Shown one piece after another: positions 7,724-16,401 of a stretch of DNA of 64,000 bases. The stretch lies in NCBI RefSeq assembly GCF_900101545.1, contig NZ_FMZU01000001.1:186001-250000 (forward strand), given 5' to 3'. A model generated the notes under the pieces. That model saw only the letters and a program-made list of their open reading frames with translations, was not told where the DNA came from and searched no databases. Numbering within the stretch: position 1 is the first letter of the stretch; the number at the start of each line of letters is the position of its first letter. This DNA comes from Variovorax sp. CF079. GTDB taxonomy: Bacteria; Pseudomonadota; Gammaproteobacteria; Burkholderiales; Burkholderiaceae_C. The position numbers and the translations under genes are program-made.

Positions 7724-8386
7724 CTACTTTCCGAAGAAGAACTTCGGCCCCGCCCAGTTGAGCAGCCGACGCGCGCCCACCGAGAGCGCCAGGTAGATCG
7801 CCGTCGCGATGATGAAGGCCTCGAAAGCGCGGAAGTTGCGGCTCTGGATCAGATTGGCCGCATAGCTCAGCTCTTCGGTGGAAATCTGGCTGCATACGGC
7901 CGAGCCCAGCATCACGATGATGATCTGGCTCACCATCGCGGGCCATACCTTCTTCAGCGCGGGCGGGAGCACCACGCGGGTGAACACCTGCACCTTGTTG
8001 AGCGCCAGGCTGACCGCCGCTTCGATCTGCCCGCGCGGCGTGGCCTCGATGCCGGCGCGAATGATCTCGGTCGCATAGGCGCCGAGGTTCATCACCATCG
8101 CGATGACCGAGGCGACTTCGGGCGAGAGCTTGAATCCCGCCGCCGGCAGGCCGAAGAAGATGAAGAACAGCTGCACGATGAAGGGCGTGTTGCGGATCAG
8201 CTCGACGTAGCTGCCCACGATCCAGCGCAGCCAGGCCGGCCCGCTCGCGCGGGCCCATGCGCAGGCGATGCCGACCACCATGCCGATGAGCGTGGCGACG
8301 AGCGTGAGGCCCAGCGTCCACACGATGCCCTTGACGAGCAGTGGCCATTGGCCGAGCACGGCCCCGAAGTCGAACTCGATGCCCAT
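7724..8386 (-). CDS. Amino acid ABC transporter permease (first)
   Basis: A 220-residue PAAT-family permease with an N-terminal membrane segment (GIVWTLGLTLVATLIGMVVG), the typical SYVELIRNTPFIVQLFFIFFGLP stretch and the EAA motif GQIEAAVSLALNKVQVFTRVVLPPA. Together with the permease at 7068-7721 it would make the heterodimeric membrane channel for polar amino acid uptake. It starts 12 bases after the solute-binding protein. Confidence 0.93.
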   Translation of the reverse strand: MGIEFDFGAVLGQWPLLVKGIVWTLGLTLVATLIGMVVGIACAWARASGPAWLRWIVGSYVELIRNTPFIVQLFFIFFGLPAAGFKLSPEVASVIAMVMNLGAYATEIIRAGIEATPRGQIEAAVSLALNKVQVFTRVVLPPALKKVWPAMVSQIIIVMLGSAVCSQISTEELSYAANLIQSRNFRAFEAFIIATAIYLALSVGARRLLNWAGPKFFFGK

Positions 8387-8398
8387 GGCAGTGCCGTG

Positions 8399-9190
8399 TC
8401 AGAGCGGCAGATCGCCGGCTTCTTTGCCGAGGTACTTCTTCGACAGGGCGTCGAGCGTGCCGTCTTTCTTGGCGGCCGCGATGATCTCGTTGACCTTGGC
8501 CTTCAGCGCGTCCTCGCCCTTGGCGATGCCGACGAAGCAGGGGCTGTCTTTCAGCAGCAGCTTGTACTCGGCGCCGAGCTGCGGGTTCTTCTGCATCATG
8601 TTGCCGGCCACCGCAGCGCTGGTGGCGATGGTTTGCGTCTGGCCCGCGACGAAGGCCGCGATGGTCGCGTTGTTGTCCTCGAAGCGCTTGTAGTCGACGT
8701 TGGCCGGCGCCACCTTGGCGAGCTCCTGGTCTTCCATGGCGCCGCGCGTCACGGCCACCGACTTGCCGCCCATGTCGGCGAAGCTCTTGATGCTCAGGCT
8801 CTTGGCGGCGTACACGGCCTGGAAGAAGGGCGCGTAGGCGGCGCTGAAGTCGATCACCTTTTCGCGCTCGGCGTTCTTGCCCAGCGTGGAAATCACGAGG
8901 TCGGCCTTCTTGGTCTGCAGATAGGGAATGCGGTTGGCGCTGGTGACCGGCACCAGCTCGACCTTGACGCCCAGCTTGGCGCCGATCAGCTTGGCCATCT
9001 CCACATCCAGGCCCTGCGGCGCCATGTCGGGGCCGACGAAGCCGTAGGGCGGGTAGTCGGTGGGAACCGCGACCTTGAGGGTCTTGGACTTGAGCACGTT
9101 GTCGAGCGCGCTCTGGGCCTGGGCGGCACCGCAGGCGAGCAGCGCGGCCGATGCCAGGGCCAGCGCGAATTGGCGTTTGGAAAATTTCAT
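8399..9190 (-). CDS. Amino acid ABC transporter substrate-binding protein
   Basis: A 263-residue periplasmic binding protein of the SBP_bac_3 family. A signal peptide (ALALASAALLACGAAQAQ) precedes the mature domain, which opens with LKVAVPTDYPPYGFVGPD and contains GLDVEMAKLIGAKLG and KADLVISTLGKNAEREKVIDFS. These are hallmarks of polar amino acid receptors. A strong AGGAG ribosome binding site lies inside the end of the GntR gene, and the start overlaps the GntR stop by four bases. Ligand identity is unknown. Confidence 0.93.
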   Translation of the reverse strand: MKFSKRQFALALASAALLACGAAQAQSALDNVLKSKTLKVAVPTDYPPYGFVGPDMAPQGLDVEMAKLIGAKLGVKVELVPVTSANRIPYLQTKKADLVISTLGKNAEREKVIDFSAAYAPFFQAVYAAKSLSIKSFADMGGKSVAVTRGAMEDQELAKVAPANVDYKRFEDNNATIAAFVAGQTQTIATSAAVAGNMMQKNPQLGAEYKLLLKDSPCFVGIAKGEDALKAKVNEIIAAAKKDGTLDALSKKYLGKEAGDLPL

Positions 9191-9960
9191 AACAGGGCTC
9201 CTAGGTAGGTCGATGAATCGGGATCACGCAAAAGCTGTGCCTTGGTCTTGTCGTCGGCAGGCGCGTGGCGCAGCGGTGCGAGCGCGTCGCGCAACTGGGC
9301 CAGCGGGTCGGTGGGGTGCTGCACGCGCAGCGCGGACTGCACCGTGCCGATGTGCTCGGTCATCAGCGCCTCGGCGCCAGCGGTGTCGCCGCGCTCCAGC
9401 GCCGCGACGATGCGCACGTGGTCCTCGCAGGACTGCGCCGCGTCGTGCGAGGACTGGTAGAGCATCGCGATCAAGGTGGTGCGCGCGGTGAAGTCGCGCA
9501 GCGTGTCGGCCAGAAGCGAATTGCCCAGACACTCGGCCAGGCAGACGTGGAAGTCGCCCAGCAGGTAGCTGCGGTTGCCGATGTCGCTGTCCTTGAGGGC
9601 GGCCTTCTCGCGCTTCAGATGTGCCTTGAGCGCGCGCAGGGCCTCCTTGTCGATCGGGCCGGCGCTGCGGATCAGGCCCGACTCGATCACGCGGCGCGCC
9701 TCGAAGGCTTCGCGCGCCTCGGCCTGCGAGGGCTCGATCACGAACCAGCCGCGGCGTGCGCTCACGGTCACGATGCCGCGCGCCGCCAGCCGCGTGAGCG
9801 CCTCCCGCACGATGGTGCGGCTGCAGTCGAACAGCATCGCGAGTTGCTGCTCGCCCAGGCGCGAGCCGGGGGCGAGCTTCTGCGCCATCACCGCTTCAAC
9901 GATGCGCGCACTGATCTCGGGAGCGGAAATGGCCATGGCTTGCATATCAGCAGTTTTCAT
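9187..9960 (-). CDS. GntR-family (FCD) regulator of the ABC operon
   Basis: A 257-residue GntR regulator of the FadR/FCD class. The N-terminal winged HTH includes GSRLGEQQLAMLFDCSRTIVREALTRLAARG. The C-terminal FCD ligand domain has the DFHVCLAECLGNSLL stretch and the EDHVRIVAALERGD metal or ligand histidine region. It leads a five-gene operon with the amino acid importer and probably represses it until its amino acid or a metabolite binds. Three in-frame ATGs (9960, 9945, 9936) are possible; the first is used. A dyad at 9960-9975 overlaps that start and suggests autoregulation. Confidence 0.9.
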   Translation of the reverse strand: MKTADMQAMAISAPEISARIVEAVMAQKLAPGSRLGEQQLAMLFDCSRTIVREALTRLAARGIVTVSARRGWFVIEPSQAEAREAFEARRVIESGLIRSAGPIDKEALRALKAHLKREKAALKDSDIGNRSYLLGDFHVCLAECLGNSLLADTLRDFTARTTLIAMLYQSSHDAAQSCEDHVRIVAALERGDTAGAEALMTEHIGTVQSALRVQHPTDPLAQLRDALAPLRHAPADDKTKAQLLRDPDSSTYLGALL

Positions 9961-9975
9961 GCCAACTGGTATGCA
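9960..9975. promoter_or_regulatory. Candidate GntR operator
   Basis: An imperfect dyad TGCCAACTGGTATGCA (10 of 16 positions symmetric) lies at the start of the gntR gene, in the 130-base gap before the divergent histidine kinase. GntR/FCD regulators often bind short TGGTAT-type dyads at their own promoters. A second TGTGCACCA half-like element follows at about 9981-9989. Assignment rests on position only. Confidence 0.35.
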
Positions 9976-10090
9976 AGATCTGTGCACCAAATCGGGTGCT
10001 TGGCCCCCGGTTTGGTCAGGCTGACCGTCGGAAACGGCCGTTTTGGGTGCATCGCTCCGGCAGAATGCGGTCGATGTCGTGGAGTCCAGA

Positions 10091-12592
10091 GTGAACAGGC
10101 CTTTTCGTGTGCGAGTGCTGTTGACCGGGGCGGTGCTCGCGCTTGGGCTGTTCTTGACCTTTGCCGCGGCGCGTTTGCAACAGCAGAACATCGACGCAGC
10201 CACCAGGGCAAAGTTTGAGCGCCAGGTGGAACTCGTTGAAGCAGAAATCGAGCGGCGGTTCCGGCAGCCGGTGCATGGACTCAATGGAGCGCGCGGGATC
10301 TTTGCCGTCCATCCGGCAGTCAGCAGAAACGCTTTTCGCGCCTACGTGAACTCCCGCAACCTGCAGGAGGAGTTTCCTGGTGTCCGTGGATTCGGCTTTG
10401 CTCAGCGTGTGAGCCGGGACGACTTGCCCGATTTCGTCGCCGCCGAGCGACGCGACGAAGCTCCCCATTTCACCGTGCGGACTGTCGGCAATGCGCCCGA
10501 TCTGTACGTGATCAAATTCCTTGAACCCGTCGCGATCAGCCAACCGGCTCTGGGGTACGACATCGGGTCCGAAAGCACGCGCAGACAAGCGATCGAGCGT
10601 GCCGTGTCGACAGGGAGCCCCACGCTCAGCGGTCGCATCTTCCTGCAATCCGAAAGACAGCGCCCTGGCTTCCTCTACATGACGCCGGTGTATCGAAGCG
10701 GGAAGGATCCTGGCGTCATGCAACAGCGTCAGGCCGAATTGCTCGGGTTGCTGTTTTCCCCCATCGTGGCCGAAGACCTGCTCGCTGGCAGCGCGGGCGG
10801 CTCGGATCGGCAGATCGACTTTTCGTTGTACGACGGAGATGCGGAGCCTGGCAATCTTCTCTTCGCCAGCAAATCTCTTGCTGGCACTCCCGGGGGGAGC
10901 ACTCTGCACGCCGACGAAGGCACTTCGCGCAAGGCCGTGCAAGAAATGACCACGCGGCTGCCGATCGGTGGCAGGCAGCTGACCCTTCGCGTGAACACCA
11001 CGCCCGCCTTCGAGCACGACCTGGATCGCTGGATTCCGACGTCATTGCGCGTGGGCGGCGTGCTCGTGAGCCTTTTGTTGGCGCTCACCATGTGGTTGCT
11101 TGCCACAGGACGCGCACGTGCCTACGCACTGGCACAAGCTATGACGACCGATCTGGAGCGACTGGCGGCTGTCGTGCGGCACACCTCCAATTTGGTGGTG
11201 ATCACCGATCGGGATTGCAAGATCCAGTGGGTCAATGACGCGTTCGCGAGCTTCTATGGCTATACGTTCGAAGATGCGCGCGGTCAAACACCGCTTCAGC
11301 TTCTGGGCAGCGGCAGGACCGATCCCGAGACTTACGCCGTCATGAATCGCGCTGCCGAGGCGCAGACGAGCTGTCGCGTCGAAGTCGTCAATCGATCGAA
11401 GGACGGGACGCACCACGCCATCGAACTGGAGGTGCAGCCCCGCCACGACGCCCAGGGTCGCTTGACGGGATTCATGGAAATCGGCCTTGACGTCACCACC
11501 CGAAAACACGCTGAAGAGCAGCTGCGCCGCAATCACGCGATGCTGAAAAGCATCATGGAGAACCTGCCTTGTGGCCTGAGCGTGTTTGACGGCCAACTGC
11601 ATCTCGCCGCCAGCAATCAGCAGTTTCGCGAGCTGCTCGATCTGCCGGACGAACTCTTTTCAGGGCGATCGGTTCGCTTCGAGGACGTGGTTCGCAACAA
11701 CGCCGCGCGAGGCGAGTACGGCCCCGGACCTGTCGAGGACATCGTGGCTGGAATGCTCGAACGTGCGCAGTATCCGACGCGCATGTTGTTCGAGCGAGAG
11801 CGGCACGACGGCAAACCGCTCGAAGTGCGCAGTGCACCGATGCCTGGAGGCGGGTTCGTCACGACCTACATGGACATCTCGGAGCGAAAGAAGATCGAGC
11901 GGATGCAGCACGAGTTCATCTCGACCGTCTCGCATGAACTGCGTACGCCGCTGACGGCGATCTACGGTTCGCTCAGCCTGCTGGGTTCGGAAACGGCGGG
12001 TCCGCTGCCGCCCGATGTCCAAGAGCTTGTCGCCGTCGCACACAAGAGCTGTGAGCGATTGATGCGCCTGATCAGTGATGTCCTCGATGTCGAGCGTATC
12101 CAGGCGGGGCTGATGCACTACGCGAAATCAAGGCAAGCGCTGGCGCCGCTCGTCGACCAGGCCGTTGGCGCCATGCGGGCCTATGCCGATCAGTTCCACG
12201 TATCGCTCGAATTTGAAAGCCGTCTCGACAATCTGTACGTCGAAGTGGACCCGGACCGCATCGTTCAAGTCCTGGTGAACCTCATTTCCAACGCGGTCAA
12301 GTTCTCCAGGCCCAACCATCCGGTATCCGTTCGGATGTCCATGGTCGACGGGCAAATCCGTGTCGGCGTGTCGGATCAGGGTATCGGGATCCCGGCGGAG
12401 TTCCGCCCGCGAATCTTCGATCGATTTGCTCAAGCCGATGGGTCGGACCGTCGAGCACAAGGGGGAACCGGTCTTGGCCTGAACATCTGCAAGAGCATCG
12501 TCGAGGCCCACGGCGGGCGTATCGACTACATCAGCACCGTGGGTGTCGGCACGGAGTTCTTCTTCGACCTGCCTGGGGTTTCCGGCCCCTGA
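10091..12592 (+). CDS. CHASE-PAS-PAS sensor histidine kinase
   Basis: An 833-residue membrane hybrid-free histidine kinase. An N-terminal membrane segment (VLLTGAVLALGLFLTFAAA) is followed by a periplasmic CHASE domain (about 50-290, including GLNGARGIFAVHPAVSR and FPGVRGFGFAQRV). A second membrane segment (VGGVLVSLLLALTMWLLATG), two PAS domains, a HisKA helix with SHELRTPL (His615) and an HATPase domain (NLISNAVKFS, VSDQGIGIP, GGTGLGLNICKS) complete it. No receiver domain is fused. The GTG at 10091 has GGAG seven bases upstream; a TTG at 10043 is the alternative. It ends 10 bases from the convergent glycosyltransferase operon, whose lone receiver (15794-16189) is its likely phosphorylation partner. 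Confidence 0.92.
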   Translation: MNRPFRVRVLLTGAVLALGLFLTFAAARLQQQNIDAATRAKFERQVELVEAEIERRFRQPVHGLNGARGIFAVHPAVSRNAFRAYVNSRNLQEEFPGVRGFGFAQRVSRDDLPDFVAAERRDEAPHFTVRTVGNAPDLYVIKFLEPVAISQPALGYDIGSESTRRQAIERAVSTGSPTLSGRIFLQSERQRPGFLYMTPVYRSGKDPGVMQQRQAELLGLLFSPIVAEDLLAGSAGGSDRQIDFSLYDGDAEPGNLLFASKSLAGTPGGSTLHADEGTSRKAVQEMTTRLPIGGRQLTLRVNTTPAFEHDLDRWIPTSLRVGGVLVSLLLALTMWLLATGRARAYALAQAMTTDLERLAAVVRHTSNLVVITDRDCKIQWVNDAFASFYGYTFEDARGQTPLQLLGSGRTDPETYAVMNRAAEAQTSCRVEVVNRSKDGTHHAIELEVQPRHDAQGRLTGFMEIGLDVTTRKHAEEQLRRNHAMLKSIMENLPCGLSVFDGQLHLAASNQQFRELLDLPDELFSGRSVRFEDVVRNNAARGEYGPGPVEDIVAGMLERAQYPTRMLFERERHDGKPLEVRSAPMPGGGFVTTYMDISERKKIERMQHEFISTVSHELRTPLTAIYGSLSLLGSETAGPLPPDVQELVAVAHKSCERLMRLISDVLDVERIQAGLMHYAKSRQALAPLVDQAVGAMRAYADQFHVSLEFESRLDNLYVEVDPDRIVQVLVNLISNAVKFSRPNHPVSVRMSMVDGQIRVGVSDQGIGIPAEFRPRIFDRFAQADGSDRRAQGGTGLGLNICKSIVEAHGGRIDYISTVGVGTEFFFDLPGVSGP

Positions 12593-12602
12593 GCGGCCGG
12601 TC

Positions 12603-14009
12603 TCATTGACCCTTCCAGTGGGCCTTGCGCTTCATCGTTCCCCAGCGGGCCTTGTGCCGCACGGCCCATCGAACCAGCCCAATGAATCTCCAGGTCGTGT
12701 TGAGCTGACGATAGCCGAAGTTTTCCAGAAGAGCGACCAGGCCCAGCAGCGCCACTTGCCGAAGCTTCGGGTACAGATGGAAAGACATCTCCTCGAGCAA
12801 GAGGCCTGATGCTGAAAGCAGGACGCCCAATCCCAGCGCCAGGAACATGAATGCGCCGAACGCGGCCCAAGAAACCAGCCCCTGCAGGGCTGCAAAAAGC
12901 AGGAGGACGCAGCCGGCGACTTCGATCAAAGGTCCCAGCCATTCAAACAGGACCATGAATGGAAAAGCAAGCCATCCGGGTGCCCCGCCGCGCGAGCTGA
13001 ACATCAGGCCCCAGTTGCTGGTGAGGCTTTCGCAGAGGCCATGCTGCCATCGGATGCGTTGGTTTCGCAAGGTGGCCAAGTCTTCCGGGGCCTCGGTCCA
13101 GCAAACGGGCTCCGGGACGAATTCCATCCGGTAGGGCTGGCCGCGCTGGCGCAGGATGCGGTGCATGCGCACCACCAGTTCCATGTCTTCGCCGATGGTC
13201 CGCGTTCGGTAGCCACCCACTTCAACCACGGTGTTCGTGCGAAACAGCCCGAATGCGCCGGAGATGATCAGCATGGCGTTCAACTGTGACCACCCGAGCC
13301 GTCCGAACAGGAACGCGCGCAGGTATTCCACCACTTGGCAGAGTGCCAGGAAGTTGCGCGGCAACGCGACGCGTGTCAAGACGCCGTCTTGCACTTCGCA
13401 ACCGTTCAATATCCGCACCGTTCCCCCGCTCGCCACCATCCGGGGATCACGCAGGAATGGTTTGACCACCCGCTGCAGGCTGTCTCGCTCGAGCACGGAG
13501 TCGGCATCGACGCCGCAGAACAACGGATAGCGTGCGGCGTTGATGCCTGCGTTGAGCGCATCCGCCTTTCCGCCGTTTTCCTTGTCTACCACGCGCAGGT
13601 TGCGAAAGCGCGGGGAACGATAGACCGCACGTATCGGTGCGGTCTGGAGGCGCAGTCGATAGCTTTCGGGGAACGGGACGAGCGAAAACTCCTGCACCAG
13701 CATTTCCAGGGTCGCATCGCTCGAACCGTCATTGATGACGATCACCTCGAACTCCGAGTAGGTCAGCTGAAGCATGGAGCGCACCGACGCCGCGATGCTG
13801 GCCTGCTCGTTGAAGGCCGGCATCAGGATGCTGATGGCCGGCTCCAGTCCGGAGTAGATTTGCGGCAAGTCATCGAGCAGCTTGGCCTGGTTGTCCCGGT
13901 GGAGCCTGACGAGGCTCAGGAAATTGAGCGCGAGATAGGAACCGTTCAGCAGAACGAAGTAGCCAAAGATGAACCACGTCGCGAGTTCAACGATCAGCTG
14001 CTGTGTGAT
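12603..14009 (-). CDS. GT2 membrane glycosyltransferase (non-canonical start)
   Basis: A roughly 468-residue processive-type family 2 glycosyltransferase of the PgaC/BcsA/YaiP kind. One N-terminal membrane segment precedes the catalytic domain, with ISILMPAFNE, INDGSSD (D94), GVDADS (D168, D170), the acceptor-base motif GEDMEL (E274-D275) and the product-binding QRIRW motif (317-321). About three to four membrane segments follow. No ATG, GTG or TTG lies near the family start. Candidates are ATC at 14009, six bases after a GAGG Shine-Dalgarno, or CTG at 13997, overlapping the HEAT gene stop as CTGA. The operon context with a YaiO barrel points to exopolysaccharide synthesis. Confidence 0.85.
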   Translation of the reverse strand: MTQQLIVELATWFIFGYFVLLNGSYLALNFLSLVRLHRDNQAKLLDDLPQIYSGLEPAISILMPAFNEQASIAASVRSMLQLTYSEFEVIVINDGSSDATLEMLVQEFSLVPFPESYRLRLQTAPIRAVYRSPRFRNLRVVDKENGGKADALNAGINAARYPLFCGVDADSVLERDSLQRVVKPFLRDPRMVASGGTVRILNGCEVQDGVLTRVALPRNFLALCQVVEYLRAFLFGRLGWSQLNAMLIISGAFGLFRTNTVVEVGGYRTRTIGEDMELVVRMHRILRQRGQPYRMEFVPEPVCWTEAPEDLATLRNQRIRWQHGLCESLTSNWGLMFSSRGGAPGWLAFPFMVLFEWLGPLIEVAGCVLLLFAALQGLVSWAAFGAFMFLALGLGVLLSASGLLLEEMSFHLYPKLRQVALLGLVALLENFGYRQLNTTWRFIGLVRWAVRHKARWGTMKRKAHWKGQ

Positions 14010-15058
14010 AGGAGACCTCGTTCGGCAAAGACATGATCGAGCGCCAGCCGGCCCAACCGATCGTCGCTGAGGCGCTTGAGCCCGTCGAGACTTTCGTGTG
14101 CGAGGAACGGCAGGCTCACCAGCGCATGGGCTGCTCGGTAGCGGACCCACCATTCGCTGTCGCCGAGCATCGCAGCGAGTTGTGGAACGTCTGACGGGAC
14201 GGCCACGTGAGTCAGTGCATGGACAGCCCGCACCCTGACACGCCAGTCGGTGTGCGCCAGATGTGAGAGCACGGCGGGCCGGACAGCGAAGGTATTCACC
14301 AGGCGCAGCGCGGCCGCAATGATGGTGGGCTCTTTCTCCGAGTTGAGCAGGCCCAGCAGCGCAGCGTCGGGCAGTCGGGTGCGCAGCACTTCGAGCAACT
14401 GGAGGCCGCGCAGCTTCTGGGCGGACGGCAGCGCGGCGACCCTTGGAACAAGAAGCGACTCGAATGTGACGCGCGCTTCGCCCAGCATCCGCGCCAGCCG
14501 GGGAATTTCCCAATCCGGGCGATTCAGCACCGACGGCATGAGGTGGTGTGCTCCGGCGATGGGATCGATTTGAATCATCGCCCTGGCCGCGGTCAGCGAT
14601 GCAATGGTTTCTTTGGCTTGGACAACGATCTGCAGCGCGGCCCAGGCCCTGCTATCGCGCAGATGGCCCAGCGTCAACATGGCGAGCAGGCGCTCGGTTG
14701 GATTTCCGTCCCGGAGCAGGCGGCGGGCCAGCTCATCGCAGCGCAGTTGAAGAGCGATCTCGTTCAAACGGACTGTGGCATCGCCACGCAAGGACTCCTG
14801 CATGTAGTTCCACAATTTGAGAAAGGCGACCTGATCTTGCAATCTAAGCGGCGGCAGCAAGTACTGCGCAGGGCCTGACAAGGCACCCAAAAGCGCGGGC
14901 TGCCAAATCGCCTTGAACTCCTTCTGCTCCCTCTCTTGCCGCTTCAGTCGTTCGCGCAGAGCAATGATCAGCCCGGCCAGCACCAGGTTAAGACCCAGCA
15001 CGGCAACTCCGGCGATGAGACTGAAGGCCACCAGCGGCTCAAAAGCTGTATTGAACAC
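13994..15058 (-). CDS. HEAT-repeat membrane protein
   Basis: A 354-residue protein with one N-terminal membrane helix (LVAFSLIAGVAVLGLNLVLAGLIIAL) and a basic, coiled-coil-like linker. The rest is helical hairpin repeats of the HEAT type, such as AMLTLGHLRDSRAWAALQIVVQ, the HTDWRVRVRAVHALTHVAVPSDVPQLAAML pair and GDSEWWVRYRAAHALVSLP. HEAT arrays act as protein-binding scaffolds, so it may hold the glycosyltransferase or the outer-membrane barrel together at the inner membrane (inference). It overlaps the YaiO gene by 20 bases and runs into the glycosyltransferase. Confidence 0.85.
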   Translation of the reverse strand: MFNTAFEPLVAFSLIAGVAVLGLNLVLAGLIIALRERLKRQEREQKEFKAIWQPALLGALSGPAQYLLPPLRLQDQVAFLKLWNYMQESLRGDATVRLNEIALQLRCDELARRLLRDGNPTERLLAMLTLGHLRDSRAWAALQIVVQAKETIASLTAARAMIQIDPIAGAHHLMPSVLNRPDWEIPRLARMLGEARVTFESLLVPRVAALPSAQKLRGLQLLEVLRTRLPDAALLGLLNSEKEPTIIAAALRLVNTFAVRPAVLSHLAHTDWRVRVRAVHALTHVAVPSDVPQLAAMLGDSEWWVRYRAAHALVSLPFLAHESLDGLKRLSDDRLGRLALDHVFAERGLLSHSS

Positions 15059-15797
15059 CGAGTCGAATTCCGCTTCGGGAGTAGAAGGTGCCCTGGCGGA
15101 TTCGCTCCAGCGAGTACGTCAGGGCCCAGGCTGGATCGAACCAGTGCCGACCGGTCAAAGCCACGGTGCGGACGTCCGCCAATACCACGCGCTGCTCGCC
15201 GATCGCAGTCGCCTCCCGACCGGCCGCTAGGATCAGTCCCACGACATTCTTGTCTCCGTAGTAGTAGCTGCCCCGCAACTCGACCCCCTGCGCGTAGGTG
15301 CCCAGCGCTTGAGTTGGCCGCCACGCGACGGACCAGCTGAACGACGACACGTAGCGCTCCAGCCGCACGAGGCCCTGGCGGACCGTGGTGTTGTCATACG
15401 CGGTGGTCTTGAAGCCCCCGTGCAGCAGCCACGCGGGTGCGAACTCGTACTGGATCGCCGCCCCCAGCTCATGCCTGGGCAAGACGCGATGCGAGGGACT
15501 GAAGCTTGCTTCCATCGAGGCGACGAAGCGCGGGTCGAGCGGCACTGTGTAGGCCAGACCGGCCGAGGTGTCGTCAAGGCCGAACCGGTCTGTCCGCCTG
15601 ACATTCATGGAGAGGAGTTCGCGCGGGCCGTACGCGCGGGCGACCCGCAGCGACGTTTCCCGCCAGTCCGCGAATCCCTTGCTCAATGATTGGTGCTCGG
15701 CCGCGACTTCGATCGAATCCCCGTGATCGACGGGTCCGGCCCAGGCGGCGACGAGTGGCCCGGCAAACAGGATGCCGGCGACCGCACCACGCCTCAC
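15039..15797 (-). CDS. YaiO-family outer-membrane beta-barrel protein
   Basis: A 252-residue exported protein. A signal peptide (AVAGILFAGPLVAAWA) is followed by alternating beta strands ending in GIRLGVQYSF, with the terminal Phe typical of outer-membrane barrels. Stretches such as LSKGFADWRETSLRVARAYGPR, GSYYYGDKNVVGLILAAGREAT and LTGRHWFDPAWALTYSLER match the YaiO family. E. coli YaiO is an outer-membrane protein encoded next to the glycosyltransferase YaiP, the same pairing seen here. A role as export pore or envelope partner of the polysaccharide is inferred. It overlaps the receiver gene by four bases. Confidence 0.85.
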   Translation of the reverse strand: MRRGAVAGILFAGPLVAAWAGPVDHGDSIEVAAEHQSLSKGFADWRETSLRVARAYGPRELLSMNVRRTDRFGLDDTSAGLAYTVPLDPRFVASMEASFSPSHRVLPRHELGAAIQYEFAPAWLLHGGFKTTAYDNTTVRQGLVRLERYVSSFSWSVAWRPTQALGTYAQGVELRGSYYYGDKNVVGLILAAGREATAIGEQRVVLADVRTVALTGRHWFDPAWALTYSLERIRQGTFYSRSGIRLGVQYSF

Positions 15798-16189
15798 GAG
15801 GGTGCCTTTGCGTACCGGCGAACGCGCGCCAGCAGTTCGTTGGGAGCGAATGGCTTCTGGACGTAGTCGTTGGCACCTGCATCCAGCGCCCGCACCACGT
15901 CCTGCTCTTGCGCCTTGGCACTCAGCATCAAAATGGGGACGGACCGCCAGGTGATGCTGCCGCGGATCAGCCGGATGAGTTCGAAGCCGTCCACGAAGGG
16001 CAGCATGACGTCGAGCAAGGCGATGTGCGGCGGCGATTGAGCTTCGATGAACTCCTTGGCCTTGCGGCCGTCCCGCGCCAGGGCAACCTTGTACTGCTCC
16101 CGCTCCAGCATGAACTTCAACAGGTACGCAATATTCTCATCGTCCTCAACAACGAGAACCGAGGCCTGCTTCGTAGTCGGAAGGTTCAT
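15794..16189 (-). CDS. Single-domain response regulator
   Basis: A 131-residue CheY-type receiver with no output domain. The acidic pocket is E15-D16-D17, the phospho-acceptor D60 (IALLDVMLP), the switch residue S90 (LMLSAKAQE) and K112 (YVQKPF). It is the first gene of the YaiO-HEAT-GT operon, so phosphorylation probably regulates polysaccharide synthesis by protein contact, not DNA binding. The convergent CHASE kinase is the obvious donor. Confidence 0.93.
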   Translation of the reverse strand: MNLPTTKQASVLVVEDDENIAYLLKFMLEREQYKVALARDGRKAKEFIEAQSPPHIALLDVMLPFVDGFELIRLIRGSITWRSVPILMLSAKAQEQDVVRALDAGANDYVQKPFAPNELLARVRRYAKAPS

Positions 16190-16401
16190 AAGAGATGGCG
16201 GATGTTTGGATCAGCGCTTGCAGTGGACGTCGATCTTCCAGCGATGGAAATTCTCCGCAGATTGTGCGGCCAAATAGCGCCCTCGCGCGCTGTCCGAAGC
16301 GCGCGCGAGTCGCGGCTCGCATTGCGAGTCCGCCGACGTGGAACACCGAGTTCCAGGGTAACGTCGAAATGAAAACTAATGCGCTATCTGCGACTCAACA
16401 C
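16190..16401. other. Intergenic region upstream of the receiver operon
   Basis: A 212-base region between the Bug receptor's stop and the receiver start, both on the minus strand. A GC-rich hairpin with arms 16282-16290 and 16301-16309 (CTCGCGCGC type) could end the Bug transcript, but only a weak T-run follows on the minus strand. The operon promoter should lie here; I cannot assign clear -35/-10 boxes. Confidence 0.4.

Noticed and set aside
14010-14513. Extended N-terminus for the glycosyltransferase reaching into the HEAT gene
   Set aside because: The residues are out-of-frame shadow of the HEAT repeats and lack any hydrophobic or catalytic pattern of the GT2 family.
16282-16309. Hairpin considered as terminator of the Bug receptor gene
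   Set aside because: Only a weak T-run follows on the minus strand; kept as a note in the intergenic entry.
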